Assembly (NCBI GenBank): GCA_910577785.1
Contig: CAJTNT010000021.1
Location: forward strand, 8,286 to 72,285
From: an uncultured Lachnospiraceae bacterium
Lineage (GTDB): Bacteria; Bacillota; Clostridia; Lachnospirales; Lachnospiraceae
Length of the DNA: 64,000 nucleotides
Direction: 5' to 3'
Shown here: piece by piece, positions 37,301 to 44,352 of the stretch
Layout: the number at the start of each line of letters is the position of its first letter
Position numbering within the stretch: position 1 is the stretch's first letter
The notes under the pieces: generated by a model
Databases searched by the model: none
What the model was told of the DNA's origin: nothing
The model's input: only the letters and a program-made list of their open reading frames with translations
Translations under genes and position numbers: made by a program

Positions 37301-39006
37301 ATAATTTTGATGCAAGGGTATCAGAGGAGGGAAAACCTAAGAATTGTTCTGAAGGCTATACGGTAGAATTTAACGTAAGCGAAAGTGATATGGAAAAGGT
37401 GAAAGGCATTGAATTCTTCGAAGAAGAAGCCCAAGAAACCCTAGAGCCAGAGGATACAGCAGCTCAAACGCCACAAGATGAGACAGGAAAGAAGAAGTTT
37501 GATGGGAAAAAGTCTTATAAAGTAGAAGAAGCGCAAGGAAGAACAAACCATGTCCTGCGGCGTTTCGCAGCAAGTGGCAATCTAGACAACTGTGATGCAA
37601 ACACGCATCCTATGTATTATGAATGCCAGAGATGCATGAAAGCATACACAAGCCAAAGCGCACTTACGGAATACAATGGCCCGAGAGAGGGAGATCCAAA
37701 TGCAAAGTTAGGCCATTTATATGGTGAGCCTGAGTTCCGATGGATTGAAGAAGGCAAGACAGCAGAGGCAATCTTTACCTGTAAGCGCAGTGGCTGTCCG
37801 GACAAGAAGGATAGCGGAGAGGGACATAAGTACAGGCTTGTGGTAGAGCCAGAGGAGAAGCCATATATTGAGAAGCCATCTGAGTGTGAAGGGATGGGTG
37901 AAGCAGGGAAAGGCAAAGCCTGGGCTCTGCTTGTGGTGGAAATCAAAAAGGAGACAGCTGAGGGCGGGCTGAATATAGGCCAGCGCTTTGAAAAGGAACT
38001 TGAGATGACCCTGTCATTCAAAAAGCACGAGTTTGATGAAGAGAGCGGCGAGTGTAAATGGTGTCACCAGACAGGGCTTGTAGAAGTGACTTTCAAAAAG
38101 GATGCGGATACCGAGATTTCCACAAAATACTATAATAAAAATGCAAGTGTAGGGGAAATAAAAGTACCAGCACCCCCCAGTCGGTATAATTATGTGTTTG
38201 TTGGCTGGAAGTTCGAAGAGGAAAACGACAGCCAAGCATGTAGCTCTAATGTGATTGCAGGAAAAATTGCAGAAGCGCTGGAAAACGCATCTGGCATCCC
38301 AAAAGCAATCAATGTAGTGGCAGTTTATAGAGAAGATACACAGGAAAAGGCAAGCATAACCATAAAGAATGTTTACAGGACACAGGAGACAGGCCAAAAA
38401 CCCGTGGATGTGGAGCCAACGACCGAGCAAAAGACAGAGGAAGATATATCTGTTGGCAGCGAATACACAGCAACGCCTGCAGATAAGAAGGAATCTGGCT
38501 ATGACGAATACAACTTCTCCCACTGGGAAATGGATGGGAATGTAGTTTCAACAAATCAGAGCTATCTTATGATTGTTCAGGGCAGCGTAACGTTAAAGGC
38601 TGTCTATATGATGAAAGCCGTAGAGAAGCAGCCGACTGCACTAATAACAGATATTTCCGCTAAAGAGGTAGAGAGTACTTTTAAGCTGTCCTTTACTTCC
38701 GCCATGGACATTCCAGAAGGGTACACGCTTGTGGATAGCGGCTTCGTGTACTTTAACAAAGGAACGATAGCAGATGCAGATTTAAATCTCTCGAATGTTG
38801 GCAATCCAACGAAAAATGTGCGGAAAAAATCATTGGGCGGGGATAAAACAAATATCTTTACGCTTAACCTTGGCACAACTGACAAAAATAACGACACAGA
38901 TGTGTATATCAAAGCATATCTAAGGTGTTCGAAAGATGGAAAGATTGTGGACGTCTACTCAGCTATGGAAGTAACATCTTATAATAAGGCGTCCCAAAAG
39001 CAGTAA
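31309..39006 (+). CDS. Giant secreted surface protein: beta-helix, CxxC repeat modules, InlB-B/Flg_new-like repeats
   Basis: The 2565-residue product has a signal peptide (MNAKKLKRILCVALSLSMAL, cleavage near AFAAEA). A low-complexity Ala/Asp/Glu tract follows (about 33-125). Region 140-880 has beta-helix-like turns (ITGGSFRR, ISGGTFSSD, INGGTFYVN, IRGGEFNCD). From about 885 to 2260 there are repeated modules around CxxC pairs such as CLKC, CKKC, CSVC, CENC, CQKC, CSIC and CQRC, typically after a phrase like ATCxxxG. Residues about 2260-2440 hold two InlB-B/Flg_new-like repeats (YNYVFVGWKF and YNFSHWEMDG). There is no sortase signal. It is probably an adhesin or wall-associated protein; the Cys pairs may bind metal or form disulfides. 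ATG 31309 is used because a signal peptide follows directly. Confidence 0.82.
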   Translation: MNAKKLKRILCVALSLSMALSGNMTAFAAEANAPDGRVSAVAEDMAADDAAQEAADEAAVADGAADQASDDAAGITADAADGTKDSAQADAAEEGAAEDAAQELSGGKEADEAEANIMPFADGEDPGTGGGGTEEPGGSEDPAPAPVIVVCDNPDKNDANQKATLSEAITAATQSGATATTIRLEKDVELSGTVPDLANVTIEANGHTITIPASAEVTLANAKINNAVAKVKPILDVRGKLTIQGGVFTTKGVCVLSARGEARIQKSGTNIPQFSAAIDDAEGSGYYFDKAVIEVIGINGKLNMESGKIEASALDTTKKNGMYGIALFDGAEIELGTAADAAKAENPNSDVIVNSGCPAISMNGLHAPGKITIHSGTYTSVLEEEGAATGDTKVKFNSVIYLPAAATVEIEGGVFEHKGAQNSSVISIPYNKVSGSSVRLNLNITGGSFRRPASNTETTVTNKVFHLGQDVFDKDKSKVNITISGGTFSSDITAELNKRGITEGFEVYNDGNGTFSVQPVAVATVGDKRYNDFKEAVTAAQEATGDGKKLILHQNVTLTEDLTIENITIDTSGKMITIPEGVKLTLNAVTAKNNEGATYTKPGVWGDDEKNRTIFHVDGALDISGGTYETKGVHMIRVSGTATIGNEATLSCTAGTSECNAGNYDGAPLISVTGKRGALTITEATVNANVGADNNNGSTDGMYGIYVNNGAKLTLGKKSSETEPAAEEGTEKSPKIEAKLAAIGMNNTTGSGTIVIEDGTYISHAACTNTNLTKFNSVLYLSAAANVTINGGTFENKSTNAPSYVISVPYQAKRNLIINGGTFYVNTSATTKAVFYDTGMGLTNISIRGGEFNCDPEKYVAECSKVTKNNDASPTKWTVVAGDASAHTLSWVAKKDATCWDEGVIGHYECLKCHKMYQTKNDEKDTLPEKFAIPREEHGEDYKYVGAESATCVKDGIEDGGYYQCKKCGMCYSDLASMEQDEKGTGQKPDVFAVKAEGHKYQTKPVTTEPGSRQAGEEAKQEPDAAFTGWDAFDTAVKAGKELSEAVKSLKATRTCSECKKVLNAATITVEQDGDGSLSGSCDTERKVNYIATATFTEDEFEKTITNAAKYIMVESDSHPVSLPAGEHTYTVEGDPELNPGEEPSLKFDWSNFSSADYVDKGSNGVKVSGSCSVCGKAIPNDTTVIVTYKNLPGGVTNVKDLTCTQSAEFTAVAKSSASASASEGGEATVIKEVTKSLMGDHNLKIKGKYQAASCKEAGKKAYYTCENCKKNYWGEADAKEGNVIKDDAGKEITGEIPEDHEILKIPQKDHTFKLTGFAWADKENLIAKATLRCTGCYGTVVVEGLKATPPAENDKPDGECGGNVIWNYHVVLDFDKTCVEGDDGKFTYVPKPEAPDNTETPDDTDPPVNPDKKIQHYKGTLPKTVKQPHVFTVESAGETEDGSTATAPVVQLSWADGNADTAERVPSAHIIKAKVTCQKCNKYVTVKENSGPLDGDEFTNMEVGLIIPIITKELDMGMTSEGNPKTVEATCQSGGTSTYKVMVTYRDHDGVMQDLTKDAEIVTKTPEDPDAHNWTAFEWKWEQVTTGKDKDEKPVMITVTEDDKEYSVPDYRIKATRYCQNSGCEINKDKQQIFLGRLGPKVSGENPSDWENLVTSKDATVQISTKSVEKTCVKSGKTTYTATAFLNNKEVAKNPTPAIYNDPPKGHQIVFDWKWTEKTNGPGGPVIGFSELLVTRSCSECSHKLVGTDDRFAPVQYKVEKIGNGTSTGGTVDKDGNIKDEILKVIRTGNAANCTTAGQVTYEATLELSDLRYTNERSIVNAALGHDVKMFIEWRETTAAEGQTIAERDRQVPWLVKKCSRENCPGGVNREETKLSLLDGEKGYQYTPENCKQEGEKVWVTNYDLKDGEEWDDSQFEVNNDGNFVIDDKGHKIVETFKHIEKIDPDPNKHVYGRGTAKWDSAPRNLGTDTIYFKDFDEVLSVTLSRTCSICKGVDEYNFDARVSEEGKPKNCSEGYTVEFNVSESDMEKVKGIEFFEEEAQETLEPEDTAAQTPQDETGKKKFDGKKSYKVEEAQGRTNHVLRRFAASGNLDNCDANTHPMYYECQRCMKAYTSQSALTEYNGPREGDPNAKLGHLYGEPEFRWIEEGKTAEAIFTCKRSGCPDKKDSGEGHKYRLVVEPEEKPYIEKPSECEGMGEAGKGKAWALLVVEIKKETAEGGLNIGQRFEKELEMTLSFKKHEFDEESGECKWCHQTGLVEVTFKKDADTEISTKYYNKNASVGEIKVPAPPSRYNYVFVGWKFEEENDSQACSSNVIAGKIAEALENASGIPKAINVVAVYREDTQEKASITIKNVYRTQETGQKPVDVEPTTEQKTEEDISVGSEYTATPADKKESGYDEYNFSHWEMDGNVVSTNQSYLMIVQGSVTLKAVYMMKAVEKQPTALITDISAKEVESTFKLSFTSAMDIPEGYTLVDSGFVYFNKGTIADADLNLSNVGNPTKNVRKKSLGGDKTNIFTLNLGTTDKNNDTDVYIKAYLRCSKDGKIVDVYSAMEVTSYNKASQKQ

Positions 39007-39021
39007 ACGAAAACCGGGCTT

Positions 39022-39049
39022 GCTTCCCCGCAGCTTATTGCGGGGAAGC
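39022..39049 (+). other. Stem-loop between giant gene and small ORF
   Basis: gcttccccgc (39022-39031) pairs perfectly with gcggggaagc (39040-39049) around an 8-nt loop. There is no following T-run, so it more likely marks mRNA processing or stability than termination. It lets the 34-codon ORF downstream remain on the same transcript. Confidence 0.5.
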
Positions 39050-39126
39050 CCCTTAGCGCTAGGAACTGCTATGGAAGGCGCGTACAACCGGTTCTATGCT
39101 GTATCAGGAAAGGAGGCAGATAGCGG

Positions 39127-39231
39127 ATGAAAGAATACGAAACCCCTGAGTTAGAAGTGATTTACTTTGAGACAGAAGATATCCTTACTACATCCCCACC
39201 TCACATTGGGGAAGGCGAAGATGACTTCTAG
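39127..39231 (+). CDS. 34-residue acidic peptide of unknown function
   Basis: A small ORF begins at ATG 39127 with an excellent ribosome site (aaaggaggcag) and ends at 39231. The product starts MKEYETPELEVIYFETEDIL, is acidic, has no Cys and no signal peptide, and ends with GEGEDDF. It lies 120 bp after the giant surface gene and immediately before a terminator, so it is probably the last gene of that unit. I recall similar very short ETPELEV-type proteins from other clostridia but know no function. A peptide precursor, a small regulator or a partner of the surface protein are all possible. Confidence 0.65.
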   Translation: MKEYETPELEVIYFETEDILTTSPPHIGEGEDDF

Positions 39232-39273
39232 GTGATGATGCCAGCCATCAGGAAAATAGTATTGCACGCAAAG

Positions 39274-39324
39274 AAAAACGGCCATACCCATGGAAGTAGA
39301 AATCCCAGGGTATGGCCGTTTTTT
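39274..39324 (+). terminator. Intrinsic terminator after small ORF
   Basis: aaaaacggccataccc (39274-39289) pairs with gggtatggccgttttt (39308-39323); the T-run continues one base. The flanking A and T runs make it potentially bidirectional. Confidence 0.9.
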
Positions 39325-39579
39325 GGGGTAGAAGCATGATTTTTTATTTTGATTAAGGATACGAAGAAAAATATAATATAGATTTGGGATAATAATTGGC
39401 ATAATAACGATATGCAATCATACTTTTGTGGGAGGATGGAAGGCGGGTTCGGGAATACTTTTTCAAAATTTTGGTAAATTTGCAATAATTTGTTTACAAA
39501 AAAGACATAATCATGTACAATAGTAACTATTGAGGGCAAAACCACAAAGAATAATTGTTTTAGGAAAAGGAGACAAAAA
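39325..39579 (+). promoter_or_regulatory. Intergenic region with glgC promoter
   Basis: The interval is A/T-rich and holds no gene that I can support. TTTACA (39493-39498), a 17-nt spacer and TACAAT (39516-39521) form a likely sigma-A promoter. The ribosome site aaaaggaga lies just before the glgC ATG at 39580. Confidence 0.65.
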
Positions 39580-40785
39580 ATGGGTAAAGAAATGATAGCT
39601 ATGCTTCTTGCCGGCGGCCAGGGGTCCCGCCTCTATGCGCTGACCCAAAAGCTGGCAAAACCGGCAGTGCCGTTTGGCGGCAAATATCGTATCATTGATT
39701 TTCCGCTGTCAAACTGCGTAAATTCAGGGATTGACACAGTGGGGATTTTAACGCAGTACCAGCCCCTGGTACTGAATGAGTATATCGGCAACGGACAGCC
39801 ATGGGACTTAGACCGCCTGTACGGCGGCGTGCATGTGCTCCCGCCTTACCAGCAGGCTTCCGGCTCTGACTGGTACAAAGGCACGGCAAACGCTATATAT
39901 CAGAATATTTCCTTTATTGACCGTTATGACCCGCAGTATGTCATCATCCTCTCTGGCGACCAGATCTGCAAGCAGGACTACAGCGATTTCCTGCGTTTCC
40001 ACAAGGAAAAGGGCGCAGAGTTCTCCGTGGCCGTGATGGAAGTGCCATGGGAAGAGGCTTCCCGTTTCGGCCTGATGGTGGCGGACGAGAATGACAAGAT
40101 TACGGAATTCCAGGAGAAGCCCAAGGAGCCCAAGTCTAACCTGGCGTCAATGGGCATTTACATTTTCAATTGGGATATCCTGCGCAAATACTTGATTGAG
40201 GATGAGGAAGACCCAGCCTCAGAAAATGACTTCGGCAATAACATCATCCCCAACCTATTAAAAGATGGGCGCAAGATGTACGCCTACCATTTCAATGGCT
40301 ACTGGAAGGATGTTGGGACGATTTCTTCCCTCTGGGAGGCCAATATGGAGGTGCTTGACCCAGAGCACAGCGGCATCAACCTATTTGATGAGAAGTGGAA
40401 GATTTACAGCCGCAACAGTGGGATGACCGGGCACAAGATCAATGCCGGCGCCCATGTGGAGAATTCAATGATTACAGACGGCTGTAATATCTCCGGCGCT
40501 GTGAAGCACTCCATACTCTTTGCCGGCGTGAAGGTAGAGAAAGGCGCCGAAGTGGAGGATGCCGTTGTTATGGGCAACACCATCATTAAGGCTGGCGCAA
40601 AAGTAAAGCATTGTATTTTGGCGGAAAATGTTATTATTGGGGAGAATGCTGTTGTAGGGCAGATGCCGGAAGGGGAAGAGGCCGGGGTAGCTACCGTAGG
40701 GCCTGGCGTCTATGTAGGAGATGACGCTGTGATTGGACCAAATGCCATGGTCAGCGAAAATGTAAAGGATGGTGACAAACAATGA
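39580..40785 (+). CDS. glgC: Glucose-1-phosphate adenylyltransferase, catalytic subunit
   Basis: GlgC makes ADP-glucose from glucose-1-phosphate and ATP, the committed step of glycogen synthesis. The nucleotide-binding loop is LAGGQGSRLYALT, followed by KPAVPFGGKYRIIDFPLSNC. YKGTANAIYQN and the sugar-phosphate region GYWKDVGTI are present. A C-terminal left-handed beta-helix (about 290-400) shows the hexapeptide pattern GVKVEKGAEVEDAVVMGNT. Length is 401 residues. It overlaps glgD by 4 bp (ATGA), so the two subunits are co-translated. Confidence 0.96.
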   Translation: MGKEMIAMLLAGGQGSRLYALTQKLAKPAVPFGGKYRIIDFPLSNCVNSGIDTVGILTQYQPLVLNEYIGNGQPWDLDRLYGGVHVLPPYQQASGSDWYKGTANAIYQNISFIDRYDPQYVIILSGDQICKQDYSDFLRFHKEKGAEFSVAVMEVPWEEASRFGLMVADENDKITEFQEKPKEPKSNLASMGIYIFNWDILRKYLIEDEEDPASENDFGNNIIPNLLKDGRKMYAYHFNGYWKDVGTISSLWEANMEVLDPEHSGINLFDEKWKIYSRNSGMTGHKINAGAHVENSMITDGCNISGAVKHSILFAGVKVEKGAEVEDAVVMGNTIIKAGAKVKHCILAENVIIGENAVVGQMPEGEEAGVATVGPGVYVGDDAVIGPNAMVSENVKDGDKQ

Positions 40786-41927
40786 TGAATACCAATAACA
40801 CAAATGCGTTGGGCATTATTTTCCCGAATAGTTATGATGATCTTGTGCCTGATCTGACAAGCGTGAGGCTGATGGCTTCCATCCCGTTTGCAGGCCGTTA
40901 CCGCTTGATTGACTTTGTGCTGTCCAGCATGGCCCACAGTGGGATTGACAACATTACGATATTAGTCCGTGAGAATTATTTCTCCCTGCTGGATCACCTG
41001 GGCTCCGGCCGTGAGTGGGACCTGTCCCGTAAGAATGGCGGTTTGAATATCTTCCCGCCCTTCGCCCACAAGAACATGGGCCTGTACACAGGGAGGGTTG
41101 GCCTGATTGCCAGTATCCTCGGCTTTCTGAAGTCCCAGAAGGAGAAATATGTGGTAATGTCAGACGCCAATATTGCCTATAACTTTGATTTCAAGAAACT
41201 GATTGACGCGCATATTGCCAGCGAGGCGGATGTGACCATAGCCTATACGAAGCAGGAGTTCCCAGAGAGCATTATGAAGTCCGATGACTTCAGCAAGGGC
41301 ATGTATTTTAGCCTTGACCTGGACGGCGATCAGGTGACGAAGATTAACATCAATCCGAAGGAGCCGGGGGTACAGAATTTTGCAATGAACGTCTATGTGT
41401 TTGAGCGCGAGTACTTGATCAAGCTGGTAAATGAGGCGTTTGTCAATGGCGGCACCTATCTGGAGCGCGATGTGCTGGTGCCGAAGCTGGGCGAGATGAA
41501 GATCAACGGATATGAGTACACAGACTATGTGGCCAGGATTGGCAGCCTGAAGGAATACTTTGATGAAAATATGCGGCTGCTGGATGATGCGAACCTGACG
41601 GCGCTGTTTAGCAAGGGGTCAATCTATACCAAAATCCGCGACGACAACCCAACACGTTATGTTAATGGCGCTTCCGCCAAGAATGTCATGGTGGCTGACG
41701 GCTGCGTGATTGAAGGGGAGATTGAGAACTGCATCCTCTTCCGCGGCGTGAAGGTCGGCAAGGGCGCCAAGGTCAAGAATGCGATCCTGATGCAGGATAC
41801 GGTGATTGAGCCGGGAGCCAATGCAGAGTATGTGATTACGGATAAGAAGGTGCGTATTTCTGACGGCAAGGAATTGAAGGGGACCAGCACGTTCCCAGTA
41901 TTTGTGGCGAAGAAGCAGGTAGTGTAA
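40782..41927 (+). CDS. glgD: Glucose-1-phosphate adenylyltransferase, GlgD regulatory subunit
   Basis: GlgD is a GlgC paralogue that lacks the catalytic GGxGxRL loop: the N-terminus reads NALGIIFPNSYDDLVPDLTS. It retains IPFAGRYRLIDFVLSSMAHS and the C-terminal beta-helix (VADGCVIEGEIENCILFRGV). In Firmicutes it joins GlgC in a heterotetramer and tunes activity. Length is 381 residues. The start is ATG 40782 or 40785, two adjacent Met codons at the glgC stop. No other glycogen genes follow; a strong terminator ends the pair. Confidence 0.95.
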   Translation: MMNTNNTNALGIIFPNSYDDLVPDLTSVRLMASIPFAGRYRLIDFVLSSMAHSGIDNITILVRENYFSLLDHLGSGREWDLSRKNGGLNIFPPFAHKNMGLYTGRVGLIASILGFLKSQKEKYVVMSDANIAYNFDFKKLIDAHIASEADVTIAYTKQEFPESIMKSDDFSKGMYFSLDLDGDQVTKININPKEPGVQNFAMNVYVFEREYLIKLVNEAFVNGGTYLERDVLVPKLGEMKINGYEYTDYVARIGSLKEYFDENMRLLDDANLTALFSKGSIYTKIRDDNPTRYVNGASAKNVMVADGCVIEGEIENCILFRGVKVGKGAKVKNAILMQDTVIEPGANAEYVITDKKVRISDGKELKGTSTFPVFVAKKQVV

Positions 41928-41959
41928 GGAGTAAGAAGAAGGCAGTGTAGGAAATAGAC

Positions 41960-42016
41960 GCCCAGTTGGCAACTGTAACCGATAACGGATAGGGCAGTTG
42001 CCGGCTGGGCATTTTT
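41960..42016 (+). terminator. Intrinsic terminator after glgD
   Basis: gcccagttggcaactg (41960-41975) pairs with cagttgccggctgggc (41995-42010) with one mismatch, and five T residues follow. It separates glgCD from the convergent five-gene cassette. Confidence 0.85.
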
Positions 42017-42059
42017 CTATTTGGTGCTGGAAAGTGGCAGCTGCCGCTGCAGCGATCGC

Positions 42060-42929
42060 CTATATCCGCCGCGGGATGCGGAAGAGCGGATAAGGGCCAA
42101 ACAGCGCCTGGTTCGGGAAATCGCTGCGCCCGCCGTAGGCCAGGTAACAGGAGCAGAGTTTGCGGCTGCACTGCGGCTGGGGGAAATGCATATCCGCGCA
42201 CAGTGTTTTCCAGTTTGTGCTAAGGGGAGCGCTGATGTTGCAGGCGCGCATTTTCCCATTTCCTTCGAGGAAGAGACGCCCCGTGCATTGGGCGGGGTCT
42301 GCGGGGACAGGCGTAAGTTCTTGCAGGAAATAAGGGTCAATGTCCAGGAAGGCTGCGGTCTCGGCGGCCGTGTAAGGGCGTTTTAGGCCGTCCATTTTGT
42401 TGATCCACAGGTAGGTGCCTGGCGGCAGGGCTTTGCGCAGGGACTGTAAAATTTTGATGTTTTCCGGTACGCCGACTGCGCCGGCACAGAAGATGACGCC
42501 TTCCTTGGCCAATGCGGCGCATTGGCGGACAAAGGTTTTGGTGGTTGTCATCTCTGGGTGGAAAGTTGCCCAGAGGCGCAGTTTTTGGGGATTGCCTTTC
42601 TTTTGCCGAAAGTATGCCAGGGACTCCGCTATGGGAAAGCTTAAATTGGTCTGTGCGCCCACGGCGTCTATGTCCGCGCACGCGCTGACGCGTGCCAGGC
42701 CTTTCCAGTACCAGGGATGGATCAGCGCTTCCCCATAGGGAACGGCCATCAGCGCCCGGATTCCCAGGCTGTGTGCCTTTTCTGCAAAGTCCCCTACGAA
42801 GGAGAGCCATTGTTCCTTTTCTATGCGGAGTTCCCGCAGGGACTGGGGGTGTTTGGAAAAAGGGCAGTAGGAGCAGCGGTAGTTGCAGCTTTTAAGGCTG
42901 CCTCGGTAGAGCAGGGTTTTTGCATTCAT
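42060..42929 (-). CDS. STM4011-family radical SAM protein
   Basis: The radical SAM cluster motif is Cys15-x3-Cys19-x2-Cys22 in SCNYRCSYCPF. Residues 40-230 follow a partial TIM barrel, with AVPYGEALIHPWYW and LWATFHPEMTTT. The C-terminal 70 residues have six further Cys (AQC, RAC, TLC, QPQC, RKLC, SC), which could bind one or two auxiliary [4Fe-4S] clusters as in SPASM-type peptide-modifying enzymes. Length is 289 residues. The ribosome site is taggagg. It is the last gene of the cassette, 18 bp after the second radical SAM gene. The family name comes from memory of a Salmonella locus; the substrate is unknown. Confidence 0.82.
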   Translation of the reverse strand: MNAKTLLYRGSLKSCNYRCSYCPFSKHPQSLRELRIEKEQWLSFVGDFAEKAHSLGIRALMAVPYGEALIHPWYWKGLARVSACADIDAVGAQTNLSFPIAESLAYFRQKKGNPQKLRLWATFHPEMTTTKTFVRQCAALAKEGVIFCAGAVGVPENIKILQSLRKALPPGTYLWINKMDGLKRPYTAAETAAFLDIDPYFLQELTPVPADPAQCTGRLFLEGNGKMRACNISAPLSTNWKTLCADMHFPQPQCSRKLCSCYLAYGGRSDFPNQALFGPYPLFRIPRRI

Positions 42930-42947
42930 AAACAGCCTCCTATCGTT

Positions 42948-44297
42948 TTATGGCAGGGATTGGGGATATGGCTCATCCTTTGAGACAGACAGGGCAGCTT
43001 CCCATTCTTCCATTTTTGTCCGTATTTGTGGGGAGATCAGCTGCGGGCCCAGGCAGTCGGAAAGCCCAAGCCCTTCTTCGGTCAGGGTGAGGTAATCGGT
43101 GTTATTGGCGGGGGACAATATCGCGTATCCCTGGCGGATCCAATCCTGCAGCAGTGAAAAATCTTCTAAGGCTTGGGAATGGAAGGTCTGCTGGTAGCGC
43201 TGGATATCCAGCCCTGGCCGGATAAGCAGGTGGCGGATGGCATAGCGGCGTTTCATTTCGTCCTCGGAAAGCAAGATGCCATGCGTTATCCGGGAAAAAT
43301 CTTCGGTGTCCATAAAGCGGCGGAGCTGGCGGGAGCATTCCCCGGCGGTGACGGCATATGGGGTGCAGAAATGTAGGTTCCCAAGGTAGCTTCTCCCGCC
43401 GCAGCCTAGAGCAAGCGACGTGCCGAAGCCGCATTCGGAAAATGGCCGCTGTTCTTGCGGGGAACTTACGGCTAACTTCACAAACCTGCGCATGGAGTCC
43501 TGGCGGTAGCCTTCTCCCCTCAAAAAAGCAGAAGCTTCCTGATACTGCCGGTAAGCGGTATGCCCTGCAGAAGATACAGGGGATGGGGGGAGCCATGCCC
43601 CGTGCTTGAGGTACAGCGGGTAGAGGAAAATTTCATCTGGTTCAAAAGCCAGCGCTTCCTTCAGGGAGGTAAGGAGGCTTTCTATCGTCTGTCCGGGGAT
43701 GCCATAGATAAAATCCACATTGATGCAGGGAAAGCCAAAGGATTTCAACAGCGCCAAGGCTTCTCTTGCCTTTCTGGCCTGGTGCTGCCTTCCAAGCGCC
43801 TGGAGTTCCTGATCGCAGAAGCTCTGTATCCCCATGCTGACCCGGGTGGCGCCTGCCTGCTTTAAAATCTGCAGTTTTTCGCGGGAGGTCTGGTTGGGCG
43901 CCGTCTCAATGGCCAGTTCCCTCTCTGCGCCGGAGTAGAAATAAGTATCCAAAATGCGGAACATCCGTTCCAACAGATCTTGTGGCAGGAGAAGCGGCGT
44001 GCCTCCTCCAATGGCTGTCTCCGTAAAGGCTGGGTGGAAGGCAGAGAAAATTTCCTGGTATTGCCTGGCCTGGCGTTCTACGGCATCCAAGTAAGAGGAG
44101 AAGGCCGAAGGCGTCTGTCCTGTGACAGAGAAGAGGTTGCAGTAGCCGCATTTGGACTGGCAGAAGGGGAGGTGGAGGTACAGGCTGTTCTTGCTGCCAG
44201 ATAGCAGATGGGCATAGTCCTGCAAGAAAATGCCTTCCAGTGTGCGGTATGCCGTTTTGTGCGGGTAACTGTACATATATTGGATGTAAGGGTTCAT
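42948..44297 (-). CDS. STM4012-family radical SAM protein (HemW/HemN-like)
   Basis: A 449-residue radical SAM protein that begins MNPYIQYMYSYPHKTAYRTL, as STM4012 proteins do. The cluster motif is Cys46-x3-Cys50-x2-Cys53 in FCQSKCGYCNLF. GGGTPLLLP, VSMGIQSF and NVDFIYGIPGQT are shared with the coproporphyrinogen oxidase-like superfamily. A C-terminal HemN-like domain follows (SRITHGILLSEDEMKRRYAI). It is probably not a haem enzyme, because it sits in a dedicated five-gene cassette. The chosen start at 44297 has aaagga upstream on its strand; open frame further upstream overlaps the preceding gene and lacks a ribosome site. The gap to the hydrolase gene is 55 bp. Confidence 0.87.
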   Translation of the reverse strand: MNPYIQYMYSYPHKTAYRTLEGIFLQDYAHLLSGSKNSLYLHLPFCQSKCGYCNLFSVTGQTPSAFSSYLDAVERQARQYQEIFSAFHPAFTETAIGGGTPLLLPQDLLERMFRILDTYFYSGAERELAIETAPNQTSREKLQILKQAGATRVSMGIQSFCDQELQALGRQHQARKAREALALLKSFGFPCINVDFIYGIPGQTIESLLTSLKEALAFEPDEIFLYPLYLKHGAWLPPSPVSSAGHTAYRQYQEASAFLRGEGYRQDSMRRFVKLAVSSPQEQRPFSECGFGTSLALGCGGRSYLGNLHFCTPYAVTAGECSRQLRRFMDTEDFSRITHGILLSEDEMKRRYAIRHLLIRPGLDIQRYQQTFHSQALEDFSLLQDWIRQGYAILSPANNTDYLTLTEEGLGLSDCLGPQLISPQIRTKMEEWEAALSVSKDEPYPQSLP

Positions 44298-44352
44298 GGG
44301 AGGGATTCCTTTCCAGGGATGTCTTATTGGCAGAACGAACAGAAAATGGAGG

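Noticed and set aside
42948..44297. Oxygen-independent coproporphyrinogen oxidase (HemN/HemW)
   Set aside because: The sequence has the superfamily motifs, but the N-terminus and the five-gene context match the STM4012 family rather than haem synthesis.
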